A stretch of DNA of 64,000 nt, from positions 186,001-250,000 of the forward strand of contig SBEG01000001.1 in assembly GCA_009668975.1 (NCBI GenBank). Reading direction: 5' to 3'. The DNA is from Deltaproteobacteria bacterium. Its GTDB lineage: Bacteria > Desulfobacterota > Desulfuromonadia > Geobacterales > Geobacteraceae. Below, one piece after another: positions 18,484 to 28,389 of the stretch; the stretch's first letter is position 1, and every line of letters starts with the position of its first letter. The translations under genes were made by a program, and so were the position numbers. A model generated the notes under the pieces. That model had not been told where the DNA came from, did not search any database, and saw only the letters and a list, made by a program, of their open reading frames with translations.

Positions 18484-21084
18484 ATGTCAAATCACAACCA
18501 CCATTATATCCTCGAGAACAGGACCCGCGAAGCCCTCACTCCTGCCAATCTCCGCCGTCTTATTTTGAAGCATTTGGAATACACCCTTGGCAAGGACAAT
18601 TTTTCCATCACCAGGCATGACATCTATCTGGCCCTGGCATATTCAATTCGTGATCTTCTTGTGGAAAGATGGCGCGACACCCAGCAATCCTACTACGACC
18701 AGGAAGCAAAACGGGTATATTACCTCTCGATGGAATTCATGATGGGACGCAGCCTCGGAAACAGCCTGATAAACCTGGGCCTCGTTGAAGAATGGCAGGA
18801 AGTACTTAAGGAACTGAACCTTGATCTCGAATGCGTTGAAGAGCTGGAATGGGAGCCGGGGCTCGGAAACGGTGGTCTCGGCAGGCTCGCCGCCTGTTTT
18901 CTCGACTCCCTTGCAACGCTCTCAATCCCGGCGTACGGCTACGGGATCCGTTACGAATTCGGAAGCTTCTTCCAAAAGATTATTGACGGTTCACAAGTCG
19001 AACTGCCTGATAACTGGCTTCGCTATGACAATCCGTGGGAATTCGGCCGCAAGGAGCATCTGCACCCGATCAAGTTTTACGGCACCGTGTCAACCAGGCA
19101 TGACGAAAACGGCAATGAGTACACCTGCTGGGAAAACACCGAAGATGTCATGGCGATGGCATACGATATCCCGATTCCCGGCTATGGCAATGACGTGGTC
19201 AACACCATGCGTCTCTGGACGGCAAAAGCCACTCGCGATTTCGATCTTCACTTCTTCATCGAAGGGAAATACCTGGAAGCCGTTGAAAAGAAGATGCTCA
19301 CGGAAAACATCTCCAAGGTACTCTACCCCCCCGACCAGGTGTTGGAAGGCAGAGAACTTCGCCTGAAACAGGAATATTTTCTTGCCTCTGCGACAGTGCA
19401 GGACATCCTCTACCGTTTCAAGAAAAAACATAAAGACCTGAAACTGCTCCCGGAAAAAGTGGCAATTCAGCTCAACGATACCCACCCTACCCTGGCCATC
19501 CCGGAACTGATGCGGATACTTCTCTGTCATGAACGGCTTGACTGGGACACGGCCTGGGATATCACTGTCAGAACCTTTGCCTACACCAACCATACCGTCC
19601 TGCCGGAAGCACTTGAAAAGTGGCCGGTCTGGCTTCTGGGAAAGATTCTCCCGAATCATCTGGCAATCATCTACCAGATCAATGAAAAATTTCTTGCCGA
19701 GGTCAAGGAGCTCTTCCCCGGTGATCTGCAGCGGGTTAAACGGATGTCGCTCGTCGAGGAGTCTCAGGACAGAAAAGTAAGAATGGCACATCTCGCCATC
19801 GTCGGAAGCCATGCAGTCAACGGTGTATCGCAACTCCATACGGAAATCCTAAAACAAAAGGTTTTCCGGGATTTTTTCGAGATGTATCCCGAAAAATTCA
19901 GCAACAAGACGAACGGAATAACACCGCGGCGCTGGCTGAAAAAAGCGAATCCGAGCCTCAGTTCCCTGATAACCGAGTACCTCGGCGATGGATGGATTAC
20001 GGACCTGGGCGAACTTGCCAGACTCCGTCCCCTTATAAAAGATCCGGATTTCGTCAACCGCTGGCGAGAATCGAAACGAGAGAACAAAGAACGCCTGGCA
20101 CGGTACATTCTTGCGAAAACCGACCTGCGCGTCTCCGTCGACTCACTCTTTGACTGTCAAATAAAAAGATTCCATGAATATAAAAGGCAAATTCTGAACG
20201 TCCTGCACATTATTACCCTCTACAACCGGATCAAGGATAACCCCGACAAAGAGATCCTCCCACGGACTTTTATCTTCAGCGGAAAAGCTGCCCCATCCTA
20301 TCATATTGCCAAACTCACCATCACGCTGATCAATGCCGTAGCGGAAAAAATCAACAGTGATTCTGCGGTCCGTGATCTGATCAAGGTGGTATTCCTGCCT
20401 AATTACACGGTAACCCTGGCCGAACGCATTATCCCGGCAGCCGACCTTTCGGAGCAGATTTCAACCGCGGGCACTGAGGCTTCAGGCACCGGCAACATGA
20501 AGTTTGCCCTGAATGGTGCTCTGACGATCGGCACCCTGGATGGAGCTAATATTGAAATAATTGAAGAGATCGGCGAAGAGAATTTTTTCCTTTTTGGCCT
20601 CAAGTCTGAAGAGGTTGCAGCGCTGAAGGCACGGGGTTATAATCCCCGAGAAATCTACAACGGCATTCCTGAACTCAAACAAACCCTTGACATGATAACA
20701 CAGGGGGTGTTTTCTCCCGAAACACCCGATATTTTCCACCCGCTTATCAACTCTCTGCTGAATCAGGGAGACCTCTATCTGGTTCTTGCCGATTACGAAT
20801 CGTATGTCAGATGTCAGGAAGAAGTTGAAAGAATCTATCAAGACCCTGATGAATGGGCGCGTCGATCAATCCTTTCAACCGCCGGCATGGGAAAATTCTC
20901 CAGTGACAGATCCATTGCCGAATATGCACAAGACACCTGGGACGTAAAACCCGTAACGGTAGAACGCAGCAACAGGAAGTACCGCAATCACCTCCCCGTC
21001 CCGTGCCCGGCCAAAAAAACAGAAACCGGTCAACCAGGTGGCAACATAATTCCGTCAATAGTTGAAAATCTGGAACAGACGTAA
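18484..21084 (+). CDS. glgP: Glycogen/maltodextrin phosphorylase
   Basis: 866 aa from the ATG at 18484 (MSNHNHHYILENRTREAL), which has AAAGGA nine bases upstream; the longer frame from 18397 would begin upstream of the predicted promoter -10. It releases glucose-1-phosphate from alpha-glucans using PLP. The N-terminal YYLSMEFMMGRSLGNSL and LGNGGLGRLAACFLDS segments and the PLP-lysine region EASGTGNMKFALNGALTIG with GTLDGANIEI are intact. No other glycogen genes adjoin. A low-complexity C-terminal tail of about 40 residues follows the core. rarA starts 13 bp after it. Confidence 0.95.
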   Translation: MSNHNHHYILENRTREALTPANLRRLILKHLEYTLGKDNFSITRHDIYLALAYSIRDLLVERWRDTQQSYYDQEAKRVYYLSMEFMMGRSLGNSLINLGLVEEWQEVLKELNLDLECVEELEWEPGLGNGGLGRLAACFLDSLATLSIPAYGYGIRYEFGSFFQKIIDGSQVELPDNWLRYDNPWEFGRKEHLHPIKFYGTVSTRHDENGNEYTCWENTEDVMAMAYDIPIPGYGNDVVNTMRLWTAKATRDFDLHFFIEGKYLEAVEKKMLTENISKVLYPPDQVLEGRELRLKQEYFLASATVQDILYRFKKKHKDLKLLPEKVAIQLNDTHPTLAIPELMRILLCHERLDWDTAWDITVRTFAYTNHTVLPEALEKWPVWLLGKILPNHLAIIYQINEKFLAEVKELFPGDLQRVKRMSLVEESQDRKVRMAHLAIVGSHAVNGVSQLHTEILKQKVFRDFFEMYPEKFSNKTNGITPRRWLKKANPSLSSLITEYLGDGWITDLGELARLRPLIKDPDFVNRWRESKRENKERLARYILAKTDLRVSVDSLFDCQIKRFHEYKRQILNVLHIITLYNRIKDNPDKEILPRTFIFSGKAAPSYHIAKLTITLINAVAEKINSDSAVRDLIKVVFLPNYTVTLAERIIPAADLSEQISTAGTEASGTGNMKFALNGALTIGTLDGANIEIIEEIGEENFFLFGLKSEEVAALKARGYNPREIYNGIPELKQTLDMITQGVFSPETPDIFHPLINSLLNQGDLYLVLADYESYVRCQEEVERIYQDPDEWARRSILSTAGMGKFSSDRSIAEYAQDTWDVKPVTVERSNRKYRNHLPVPCPAKKTETGQPGGNIIPSIVENLEQT

Positions 21085-21097
21085 GTAAGGATACTTG

Positions 21098-22390
21098 ATG
21101 CCCAATACACAAGCAAATACCCCATTAGCTGAAAGGATGAGACCGGTTAATCTTGACGAGTTCCAGGGCCAGGAACATCTTTTGGGCCCCGGAAAGATCC
21201 TGCGCCGCTTGATTGAGTCGGATCAGATTTCATCTTTGATTCTCTGGGGGCCTCCCGGCGCCGGAAAAACAACCCTGGCCCGGATCATTGCTAATGCCAC
21301 GCAGTCACATTTCATCTTCTTCTCGGCAATCCTCTCGGGAGTCAAGGACCTGCGCCAGATTGTAAAAGAGGCCGAAGAAGAGCTTCGTTTCAGCGGCAGA
21401 AAAACCATTTTGTTCGTGGACGAAATACATAGATTCAACAAGGCCCAACAGGACGCGTTTCTCCCCTATGTCGAAAAGGGCATCCTGACAATGATCGGCG
21501 CCACCACGGAAAACCCCTCTTTCGAGGTGATATCGCCCCTCTTATCCCGCTGCAAAGTGCTGGTACTTAAACCGTTAAGCAAAGAGGTGGTCGAGGAAAT
21601 TCTCAGGAATGCCTTGGCTGATGAAGACCGGGGACTCGGAAAAAGCGGCCTGAGCCTGACTGAAGAGGCGGTTGCTTTTATTGCCGATCAGGCAGAAGGT
21701 GATGCCCGCATTGCCCTGAACACACTGGAGATGGCTGCCAAGCTTGCCGTGGAAGACAAAATCGATCTTGAAACCGTGCGTGAGGCTGTCCAGAAAAAGC
21801 CGCTCCTGTACGACAAAGGTGGTGAAGAACACTACAATGTCATCTCCGCATTTATCAAATCGCTGCGGGGCAGCAATCCGGATGCTGCTCTCTATTGGCT
21901 TGCGCGCATGCTGGAAGCAGGCGAAGATCCGCTCTTCATTCTTCGCCGAATGGTAGTTCTCGCCTCGGAGGACATCGGCAACGCCGACCCCCGCGCACTC
22001 CAGGTGGCGATAGCCGCACTGCAGGGCTTTCAGTTCGTCGGACTGCCCGAAGGGAGGCTGATCATTGCGCAGGCGGTCACCTACCTGGCAACAGCCCCGA
22101 AATCAAATGCCTCCTATCTCGGCATTGACGAGGCACTGGCGGAAGTCAGAAAAAGCGGTGCGCTCCCGGTTCCACTCCATGTCAGGAATGCACCGACCCG
22201 GCTGATGAAGGATTTGGGCTACCACAAGGGCTACCAATACGCACACGATTTCAAGGAAGGATTTGTGGAGCAGGAATACCTGCCGGAGCAGCTTTCAGGG
22301 AAGAAATTCTACCGTCCGGCAGGGCATGGCTACGAAAAATATATCAACGAAAGAATGGAATTCCTGCGCAAGAAGAACTCGAAGGACTAA
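21098..22390 (+). CDS. rarA: Replication-associated recombination protein A (AAA+ ATPase)
   Basis: 430 aa from the ATG at 21098; a TTG just before it is in frame but TAAGGA is spaced better for the ATG. RarA/MgsA acts at stalled replication forks. Features are an N-terminal PLAERMRPVNLDEFQGQEHL clamp-loader-like start, Walker A GPPGAGKTT, Walker B ILFVDEIHRFNKAQQDAFLP, sensor GATTENPSFEV, and the C-terminal MgsA tetramerisation domain with LPVPLHVRNAPTRLMK. It is convergent with galE across a fold-back repeat. Confidence 0.95.
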   Translation: MPNTQANTPLAERMRPVNLDEFQGQEHLLGPGKILRRLIESDQISSLILWGPPGAGKTTLARIIANATQSHFIFFSAILSGVKDLRQIVKEAEEELRFSGRKTILFVDEIHRFNKAQQDAFLPYVEKGILTMIGATTENPSFEVISPLLSRCKVLVLKPLSKEVVEEILRNALADEDRGLGKSGLSLTEEAVAFIADQAEGDARIALNTLEMAAKLAVEDKIDLETVREAVQKKPLLYDKGGEEHYNVISAFIKSLRGSNPDAALYWLARMLEAGEDPLFILRRMVVLASEDIGNADPRALQVAIAALQGFQFVGLPEGRLIIAQAVTYLATAPKSNASYLGIDEALAEVRKSGALPVPLHVRNAPTRLMKDLGYHKGYQYAHDFKEGFVEQEYLPEQLSGKKFYRPAGHGYEKYINERMEFLRKKNSKD

Positions 22391-22399
22391 TTATCAGCA

Positions 22400-22617
22400 G
22401 CAGTGTCCGGTCAGTTTCTTGCTTACGTCCCGGAGGGACAGAATGATTTCAGCCGGGGAATTCATTCCCCGGTTACCGTGATAAAAGTCTCTTCACGTCA
22501 CTACCTGACGTGGTGATATTTGACCATTTTGTCCGGGGGATAAATCCCCCGGCTACATTCTGACGTCCCCAAGGGGACTTACATTTCAACTTGCAATATT
22601 CTATCCGGACATTACTG
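22400..22617. repeat. 218-bp fold-back element between rarA and galE
   Basis: Two inverted copies of an about 50-bp unit lie at 22425-22472 and 22531-22580; each has a short ACGTCCC..GGGAC hairpin, AGAATG, and an AGCCGGGG..CCCCGG hairpin. The centre is a perfect stem, CACGTCA (22494-22500) with TGACGTG (22506-22512). The ends are inverted, CAGTGTCCGG and CCGGACATTACTG. The right end contains the galE stop codon. Confidence 0.75.
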
Positions 22618-23598
22618 AGTCAGTGCAACCTTCTGCTCCCAACGCCAGGCATCCGCCACAATGGTTTCCAGGTCGGCATAGCGCGGCGTCCAGTCCAGGA
22701 CCTGCCGGATCCGTTCGGCTCTGGCCACGAGCATGGCCGGGTCACCGGGACGGCGCGGAGCCTCGCAAACGGGGAACTTCACACCCGAAACCCGCTGAAC
22801 AACCTCAATAACATCCCGTACGCTGCTGCCGCTGCCATAACCCACATTCAGGGTTGTCGAATCTCCACCCTTCTCAAGATAGGCAAGTGCCGCCAAATGG
22901 GCAGAGGCAAGATCTTCGACATGGATGTAATCCCGTACACCGGTACCGTCAGGAGTTGGATAATCGGTTCCGAAAACGCAAACTTCCGGACGGTTGCCCA
23001 AAGCCGCCTGACAGCAGACCTTTATCAGATGCGTCGCATCTTTGACGCGCTGCCCCATGCGGACCCCTGGATCAGCCCCGGCAACATTGAAATAACGCAG
23101 CGCGACATAGCGAAGACCATGGGCCACTTCCGTGTCACGTAGAATCCATTCACTCATAAGCTTTGAAGTCCCATACGGATTGATGGGACAGGTAGGCGAG
23201 TCTTCCGCGGCGATTCCGGACTCAGGCATGCCATACACGGCGGCGGTGCTGGAAAAAATGAATTTTTCAACTCCGTTCCGGACACAGGACTGCAGAAGCT
23301 TCAGGGTATTGCAGGTATTGTTTTGGTAGTATTCATGCGGCAAGCTCACGGACTGAGGAGCAATAATGGATGCCGCGAAATGAAGGACTGTAGTAATTCG
23401 AAAATCCTTCAAGGTCTTCTCAAGACAATCTTGATCCGCCAAGTCAGCGACAATCAATTCTTCGCCATTGAGCAGTGTGGCCCTCGACCCGGTAGAAAGA
23501 TTGTCAAAAACGATTGGACGATAGCCGGCCTCCGAAAGCTGCCGGACAACATGTCCGCCGATATATCCGGCTCCGCCGGTAACCAGAAGATTCTCCAC
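22612..23598 (-). CDS. galE: UDP-glucose 4-epimerase
   Basis: 328 aa, typical for this extended short-chain dehydrogenase. It interconverts UDP-glucose and UDP-galactose for surface polysaccharide. The NAD-binding VTGGAGYIGGHVVRQL, FDNLSTG, the catalytic Ser/Thr segment FSSTAAVYG and YGTSK (YxxxK) are present. The last codon before the stop (Gln, CAG then TAA) lies in the end of the adjacent fold-back element, so its C-terminus may have been reset by it. The gene stands alone, with a repeat on each side. Confidence 0.94.
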   Translation of the reverse strand: MENLLVTGGAGYIGGHVVRQLSEAGYRPIVFDNLSTGSRATLLNGEELIVADLADQDCLEKTLKDFRITTVLHFAASIIAPQSVSLPHEYYQNNTCNTLKLLQSCVRNGVEKFIFSSTAAVYGMPESGIAAEDSPTCPINPYGTSKLMSEWILRDTEVAHGLRYVALRYFNVAGADPGVRMGQRVKDATHLIKVCCQAALGNRPEVCVFGTDYPTPDGTGVRDYIHVEDLASAHLAALAYLEKGGDSTTLNVGYGSGSSVRDVIEVVQRVSGVKFPVCEAPRRPGDPAMLVARAERIRQVLDWTPRYADLETIVADAWRWEQKVALTQ

Positions 23599-23624
23599 GT
23601 ACTTCCTTTCCTGAGTGTTTTATT

Positions 23625-23739
23625 CCAATTCCAGATCAAGGCCCCCTCTACGTTGGCTTTCGACTGCTCAACGTACCCTTCAGTACGCCTCGCAGCCTCA
23701 ATCCTTGCCGAGTTGAGATCATCCTTGATCTGAAATTGG
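23625..23739. repeat. Dispersed hairpin element, copy 1 (3' of the Yip1 gene)
   Basis: The ends are CCAATTCCAGATCAAGG and, inverted, CCTTGATCTGAAATTGG (16 of 17 paired). The core hairpin is CTGC..CGTAC-loop-GTACG..GCAG (23664-23695). The same core and right end recur at 58141-58250, and the same architecture at 63031-63210. Confidence 0.75.
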
Positions 23740-23752
23740 TAGCAGGTGGTAA

Positions 23753-24574
23753 TTACTGATTTTGCTTCTTCAGTTGCTCTTCCATTTGCTTCTGCATCTC
23801 TTCCGCGGCTTTCTGCATTTCCTGGGCGGATTGCTGCATAGCCTGGGCAGGTTCCTGCGGTTGTTCAGCCGGTTGCGGGAGCGCTTGCTGATGCTTTTTC
23901 AGTTCCCCCTCCATATTTTTCTGCATCTCTTCGGCGGCTTTCCGCATTTCTTCCGAAGCACCCTTCCATGACTCGGCGGCCTGCTCCATGTTCCGGGCAA
24001 AGCGCCGCGCCGCGATCTGTGCACTCACACTGAAGACGATAAAGATTGCTGCAAGGATCCCGAATACCAGCCAGGCTCTCTGCGCCGCAATACCATGGGT
24101 CTGAACACTCGCGGTAACAAGATAAAAGGTGATAATAACCAGACCGATGGCCCCGCCTATGTACGGGATTATGCCAAGAACCGTAGTAATGGGAGACAGT
24201 GCGGCCAGATAGGCCACACAACGATAGGCGGTCTCAAAGGACTCATTGGAGCCCATCAGTTTCCAGATAACGAACAGGATTGCAGCGGAGACAAAACCGA
24301 AAACGGCAGACCCGAGGGCAAATATGATCGGCAGAAGGATGATCGAAGCAACGCCCATCTGCATGCCGGCATAGAGGTGCAGACCCAGCAGGTTGGATAC
24401 CGCCTGAAACAGACCGCCAATCAGACCGCTTATTGCCCCCATGATCATCATAAATACCAAGGGTTCGACAAAACCGCCGGTTTTCGGCATTTCCCGAAAA
24501 AATTCCGCCGGTGTGGTCACAACTTTTATAGCTGTTTGGGGAATTTTCGCAAAATCGATAGCTTTGGATTCCAT
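23753..24574 (-). CDS. Yip1-domain membrane protein with duplicated amphipathic tail
   Basis: 273 aa from the ATG at 24574 (MESKAIDFAKIPQ), which has AAGGAGG upstream. After a short cytosolic start (AIKVVTTPAEFFREMPKTGG, typical of bacterial Yip1/DUF1282-like proteins) come about five hydrophobic segments between residues 35 and 190. The C-terminal 75 residues are Gln/Glu/Lys rich and carry two copies of an EM(R/Q)KAAEEMQKxMExxLKK unit separated by a Pro/Gln linker, probably helical or coiled coil. The role is unknown; the family is linked to membrane organisation. It is probably monocistronic. Confidence 0.75.
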   Translation of the reverse strand: MESKAIDFAKIPQTAIKVVTTPAEFFREMPKTGGFVEPLVFMMIMGAISGLIGGLFQAVSNLLGLHLYAGMQMGVASIILLPIIFALGSAVFGFVSAAILFVIWKLMGSNESFETAYRCVAYLAALSPITTVLGIIPYIGGAIGLVIITFYLVTASVQTHGIAAQRAWLVFGILAAIFIVFSVSAQIAARRFARNMEQAAESWKGASEEMRKAAEEMQKNMEGELKKHQQALPQPAEQPQEPAQAMQQSAQEMQKAAEEMQKQMEEQLKKQNQ

Positions 24575-24760
24575 ACTACCCTCCTTTTCTGCATTACATA
24601 GAGTAATGCTGCGAAATCTGATCAAGAATTATTCTTTTCCGCTGATTTGCGACATGCTGCCAAGCATGAGGTCCGACCCCCCTTTTTCATCCCATCGCAA
24701 CATTAATAAATTATGATTCGTTGGACGATTAGTAAACGAATAGCAGCGGTTTTTCAAGTT

Positions 24761-24796
24761 AAAAAAAAGGGGCCGATCTTTCAATCGTCCCCTTTT
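24761..24796 (-). terminator. Intrinsic terminator of the glyA transcript
   Basis: Read on the minus strand, AAAAGGGG and CGAT pair with ATCG and CCCCTTTT across one mismatch around a 6-base loop, followed by a run of eight T. It starts 20 bases past the glyA stop. Confidence 0.85.
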
Positions 24797-24815
24797 CTAC
24801 TCAATGTATCGTTAC

Positions 24816-26063
24816 TCAGGCCAAGCGGTGTGCATACAGCGGAAATTTTTTCATCAGGGCGTTCACTTCACCCTTGATTCGCAGCAACTCAGCCTCATTT
24901 TCAGTATTTTTCAACGCAGCGGCAATGAAACCGGCAACCTGCACCATCTCGGCCTCTTTCAAGCCATGTGTAGTGGCAGCAGGGGTCCCGATCCGAATAC
25001 CGGAGGTAACAAACGGTGAGCGGGTTTCATTGGGAATGGTGTTCTTGTTGACGGTAATGCCGGCCTTGTCGAGCGCCTCTTCGGCAATTTTTCCGGTCAG
25101 TCCGGTCTCGGTAAGGTCGAGCAGCATCAGGTGGGTATCGGTGCCGCCGGAGACAAGGCGGAATCCCTGTGCAATCAGGGCGTCCGCCAGGGCCTTGGCA
25201 TTTTTGATGATCTGTGCCTGATAGGTTTTGAATTCCGGGGCCAGAGCCTCCTTGAACGCAACCGCCTTGGCAGCGATTACATGCATAAGTGGCCCACCCT
25301 GAATGCCGGGGAAGATATTCGAGTTCAGAACCTTGGCATACTGCTCCCGGCAGAGGATCATCCCGCCACGTGGACCGCGCAGGGTTTTGTGGGTAGTTGT
25401 GGTGACGAATTCGGCATAGGGCACCGGACTCGGATGCAGCCCAGCGGCCACGAGGCCGGCGATATGAGCCATATCCACCATGATTACCGCGCCAACCTCA
25501 TCGGCAATCTTCCGGAACCGGGCAAAATCGAGAGTACGCGGATAGGCACTGGCGCCTACAACGATCATCTTCGGGCGGTGTTCACGGGCCAGGCGGGCAA
25601 CTTCATCATAATCAATTACTTCCGTATCCTGGGAAACCCCGTAAAAAACCACGTTGAACAATTTTCCGGAGAAGTTGGCCGAACTTCCATGGGTAAGGTG
25701 GCCGCCATGGGAAAGATTCATTCCGAGAATCGTATCACCCGGCTTAAGGACGGAAAAATAGACCGCCATATTTGCCTGGGATCCGGAGTGAGGCTGAACG
25801 TTAGCGTGCTCGGCGCCAAACAGTTCCTTGGCCCGCTCAATGGCCAGGTTCTCAACCACATCCACCTGGGTGCAACCGCCGTAATAGCGCTTTCCCGGAT
25901 ATCCTTCGGCGTATTTATTGGTCATTACCGAACCCTGGGCTTCCATGACCGCCTCGGAAACAAAGTTCTCCGATGCAATCAACTCCAGGTTGTATTCCTC
26001 TCGTTCCGTCTCCAGACGAATTGCCTGGGCAACCTGCGGATCAAAACTTTCCAGTATCGACAT
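24816..26063 (-). CDS. glyA: Serine hydroxymethyltransferase
   Basis: 415 aa from the ATG at 26063 ([10 protein letters not shown]), with AAGGAG seven bases upstream. It converts serine and tetrahydrofolate to glycine and methylene-THF, using PLP bound to K226 in [32 protein letters not shown] and the [10 protein letters not shown] segment are typical. Downstream of rpiB, but a hairpin with a T-run (26085-26115) lies between them, so expression may be partly independent. A strong terminator follows. Confidence 0.97.
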   Translation of the reverse strand: MSILESFDPQVAQAIRLETEREEYNLELIASENFVSEAVMEAQGSVMTNKYAEGYPGKRYYGGCTQVDVVENLAIERAKELFGAEHANVQPHSGSQANMAVYFSVLKPGDTILGMNLSHGGHLTHGSSANFSGKLFNVVFYGVSQDTEVIDYDEVARLAREHRPKMIVVGASAYPRTLDFARFRKIADEVGAVIMVDMAHIAGLVAAGLHPSPVPYAEFVTTTTHKTLRGPRGGMILCREQYAKVLNSNIFPGIQGGPLMHVIAAKAVAFKEALAPEFKTYQAQIIKNAKALADALIAQGFRLVSGGTDTHLMLLDLTETGLTGKIAEEALDKAGITVNKNTIPNETRSPFVTSGIRIGTPAATTHGLKEAEMVQVAGFIAAALKNTENEAELLRIKGEVNALMKKFPLYAHRLA

Positions 26064-26084
26064 CTCTTTCTCCTTCACTGTAGT

Positions 26085-26115
26085 AAAAAAGCAAACGGGA
26101 CCGAACAAGTCCCGT
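26085..26115 (-). terminator. Terminator or attenuator between rpiB and glyA
   Basis: On the minus strand a perfect 7-bp stem ACGGGAC/GTCCCGT with a 7-base loop is followed by TTGC and six T. It lies 57 bases past the rpiB stop and about 22 bases before the glyA start, so it could end the fab-rpiB transcript or act in the glyA leader. Confidence 0.75.
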
Positions 26116-26172
26116 ATACCGTACATTAGTTTCTGGCAAGCATCTCGCCACCTGTTTCAGCAGAAAATCAAT

Positions 26173-26622
26173 CTATTTGTAGAGTTCCTTTTCAAGAGCA
26201 GAGATCTTGTCAAGCCGGGCTTGATGGCGACCGCCTTCAAATGTGGAATCGAGCCAGGCTGCCACCATCTCGCAAGCCTCGTTCTCATCGAGCACCCGGC
26301 CGCCAAGAACGAGGATATTGGCATTGTTGTGCAGTTTGGCCATTTTTGCCATGTAGATATCCGCCGCTAATGCCGCACGCACACCAGGAAACTTGTTGGC
26401 AACAATCGACATGCCGATTCCGGTTCCACAGACAAGAACGCCTTTTTCCGCCTCGCCCAGGGAAACTTTACGGGCAACGCTTTCACCAAAATCGGGATAA
26501 TCAACCGAATCACCACCGTTGCTTGTTCCCAAGTCCAGAACCGTAACTGAGCGCGCCTGCAAAAGAGCTTTTATCGCCTCTTTTAGTTCGTAGCCGCCAT
26601 GGTCACTACCGATCACTATCAT
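26173..26622 (-). CDS. rpiB: Ribose 5-phosphate isomerase B
   Basis: 149 aa from the ATG at 26622 (MIVIGSDHGGYELKEA), the family's usual start; a longer frame would overlap fabF. It interconverts ribose-5-P and ribulose-5-P. The catalytic Cys lies in VLVCGTGIGMSIVANK, and the phosphate-binding SDHGG is present. It starts 10 bp after the fabF stop and is therefore probably in the fab transcript. Confidence 0.95.
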   Translation of the reverse strand: MIVIGSDHGGYELKEAIKALLQARSVTVLDLGTSNGGDSVDYPDFGESVARKVSLGEAEKGVLVCGTGIGMSIVANKFPGVRAALAADIYMAKMAKLHNNANILVLGGRVLDENEACEMVAAWLDSTFEGGRHQARLDKISALEKELYK

Positions 26623-26632
26623 ATATGCTGCC

Positions 26633-27865
26633 CTATAGTTTCTTGAAGAGGAGTGTTGCATTCGTTCCGCCAAACCCGAATGAGTTTGACATGGCACAGG
26701 TAACCTTGGCTTCCCTTGCAGTGTTCGGAACATAATCCAGATCACAGTCAGGGTCAGGCTCCTGGTAGTTAATGGTCGGAGTAACAATGTTCTTTTCCAT
26801 TGACAGCATTGTTATTGCCGCCTCAACGCCACCTGCCGCGCCAAGAAGATGCCCGGTCATGGATTTGGAAGAGGTAACCATCAGCTTCTTTGCATGCTCA
26901 CCGAAAACAGATTTAATCGCCAGTGTCTCATAGTAATCATTGAAAGGAGTCGATGTCCCGTGGGCGTTGATAAGATTTACCTCTTCGGGATTAATACCGG
27001 CATTATCAAGTGCCATTTTCATACAGCGGGCAGCACCTTCCCCATCGGGAGCAGGAGCGGTCAGATGATAAGCATCGCTGCTCATGCCATACCCGACAAC
27101 TTCCGCGTAAATTTTTGCACCACGCTTTTTGGCTGATTCATATTCCTCGAGAATCACAATCCCGGCCCCCTCCGCCAGAACAAAGCCGTCACGGTTTTTT
27201 TCAAAGGGACGGGAAGCCCCGGCCGGGTCATCGTTGCGCGTTGACAGAGCCCGCATAACGGCAAAACCGCCAATAGCCAAGGGGGTAACCGTTGATTCGG
27301 TGCCACCGGCGATCATTGCGTCGGCATCACCACGACGGATCATCTGGTAGGCATCGCCAATGGAATGGGTACCGGTGGCACAGGCAGACACGGAAGACAA
27401 ATTCGGGCCCTTGGCGCCGTACTTGATCGAGATATGCCCCGGAGCCAGATTTGTAATGAGCATTGGAATGAAAAAAGGCGAAATCTTCTTGTAGCCGCCT
27501 TCCTGAAGAGCAAGATGGTATTTTTCAATGGTGGGAAGCCCTCCCAATCCGGCCCCAACCAGAACCCCAACACGTGTTGCATTCTCTTCGGTAATCTGTA
27601 AACCCGAATCCTGCATGGCAAAGTGGGCTGCTCCCAGTGAATACTGGATAAAGAGGTCCATCTTCTTGATTTCTTTTTTCTCGATGAAATCTTCCGGATT
27701 GAAATCCTTTACCTCTCCGGCAATCTGGACAGGGAAATCGGATGTGTCAAATCGGGTTATTTTATCTATACCGGACACACCTGCAACAAGAGAATCCCAG
27801 TTTTTCTGGTTTCCGGTACCCAGTGGCGATACAATTCCTACTCCCGTCACGACGACTCTTCTCAT
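26633..27865 (-). CDS. fabF: 3-oxoacyl-[acyl-carrier-protein] synthase II
   Basis: 410 aa from the ATG at 27865 ([10 protein letters not shown]), the standard KAS II N-terminus, with GAGGAG upstream; a GTG at 27889 is an alternative. It elongates acyl-ACP with malonyl-ACP. The Cys-His-His triad is visible: C162 in [13 protein letters not shown], His in [11 protein letters not shown] and His in [12 protein letters not shown]. It is separated from acpP by 227 bp holding a terminator-like hairpin, so it may have extra control. Confidence 0.96.
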   Translation of the reverse strand: MRRVVVTGVGIVSPLGTGNQKNWDSLVAGVSGIDKITRFDTSDFPVQIAGEVKDFNPEDFIEKKEIKKMDLFIQYSLGAAHFAMQDSGLQITEENATRVGVLVGAGLGGLPTIEKYHLALQEGGYKKISPFFIPMLITNLAPGHISIKYGAKGPNLSSVSACATGTHSIGDAYQMIRRGDADAMIAGGTESTVTPLAIGGFAVMRALSTRNDDPAGASRPFEKNRDGFVLAEGAGIVILEEYESAKKRGAKIYAEVVGYGMSSDAYHLTAPAPDGEGAARCMKMALDNAGINPEEVNLINAHGTSTPFNDYYETLAIKSVFGEHAKKLMVTSSKSMTGHLLGAAGGVEAAITMLSMEKNIVTPTINYQEPDPDCDLDYVPNTAREAKVTCAMSNSFGFGGTNATLLFKKL

Positions 27866-27929
27866 ATACACAGGCTCCTCGAAACTCACTAGCTCCCTGT
27901 AGACACAGTGCCCAGGAATGTAGTAACGG

Positions 27930-27950
27930 CAAGAAAGGGGGTTTCCCCCC
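27930..27950 (-). terminator. G5/C5 hairpin between acpP and fabF
   Basis: On the minus strand AGGGGGG-AAA-CCCCCT is followed by TTCTTG. A partial terminator here would leave the abundant short acpP message separate from fabF, a common arrangement; the T-run is weak. Confidence 0.5.
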
Positions 27951-28092
27951 TCTCTCCGAGATACGATACAAACTATCCTATTCCGTCGTTTGGCAGCCAG
28001 ATATACACCATTTACGACCAGGTATCCCTTAGCAAGGAACTTATCCGGTTACTCTGGCGACACTACTGCTCAAGGACGTTACTCAATACCTG

Positions 28093-28326
28093 TTAGGTAT
28101 GATCGGCGATATAATCGATTGCATCCTGAACGGTAACGATCTTTTCAGCGTCCTCATCAGAGATTTCGATATCGAATTCTTCTTCAAGGGCCATCACGAG
28201 TTCCACCGTGTCAAGGGAGTCAGCGCCGAGATCATCCATAAAAGAAGCCTCACCAGTAACCTGAGCTTCATCAACACCCAGCTGTTCGGCAACAATCTCT
28301 TTAACCCTTTTTTCTATTGACGACAT
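28093..28326 (-). CDS. acpP: Acyl carrier protein
   Basis: 77 aa, acidic, the usual ACP length. The phosphopantetheine attachment serine is S37 in [19 protein letters not shown]. It carries growing acyl chains between Fab enzymes and to PlsX. GGAGG lies just upstream of the ATG. It sits between fabG and fabF, with its own probable promoter in the 210-bp gap upstream. Confidence 0.98.
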   Translation of the reverse strand: MSSIEKRVKEIVAEQLGVDEAQVTGEASFMDDLGADSLDTVELVMALEEEFDIEISDEDAEKIVTVQDAIDYIADHT

Positions 28327-28389
28327 TTACAGTACCTCCATTCGAGTAGTTAGCATTTTTCGGTTATTCAAACCATGTAGTACTTCTGC

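Noticed and set aside
22400..22617. CRISPR-like repeat array between rarA and galE
   Set aside because: The repeated units are inverted, only two, and without equal spacers; no cas genes are present.
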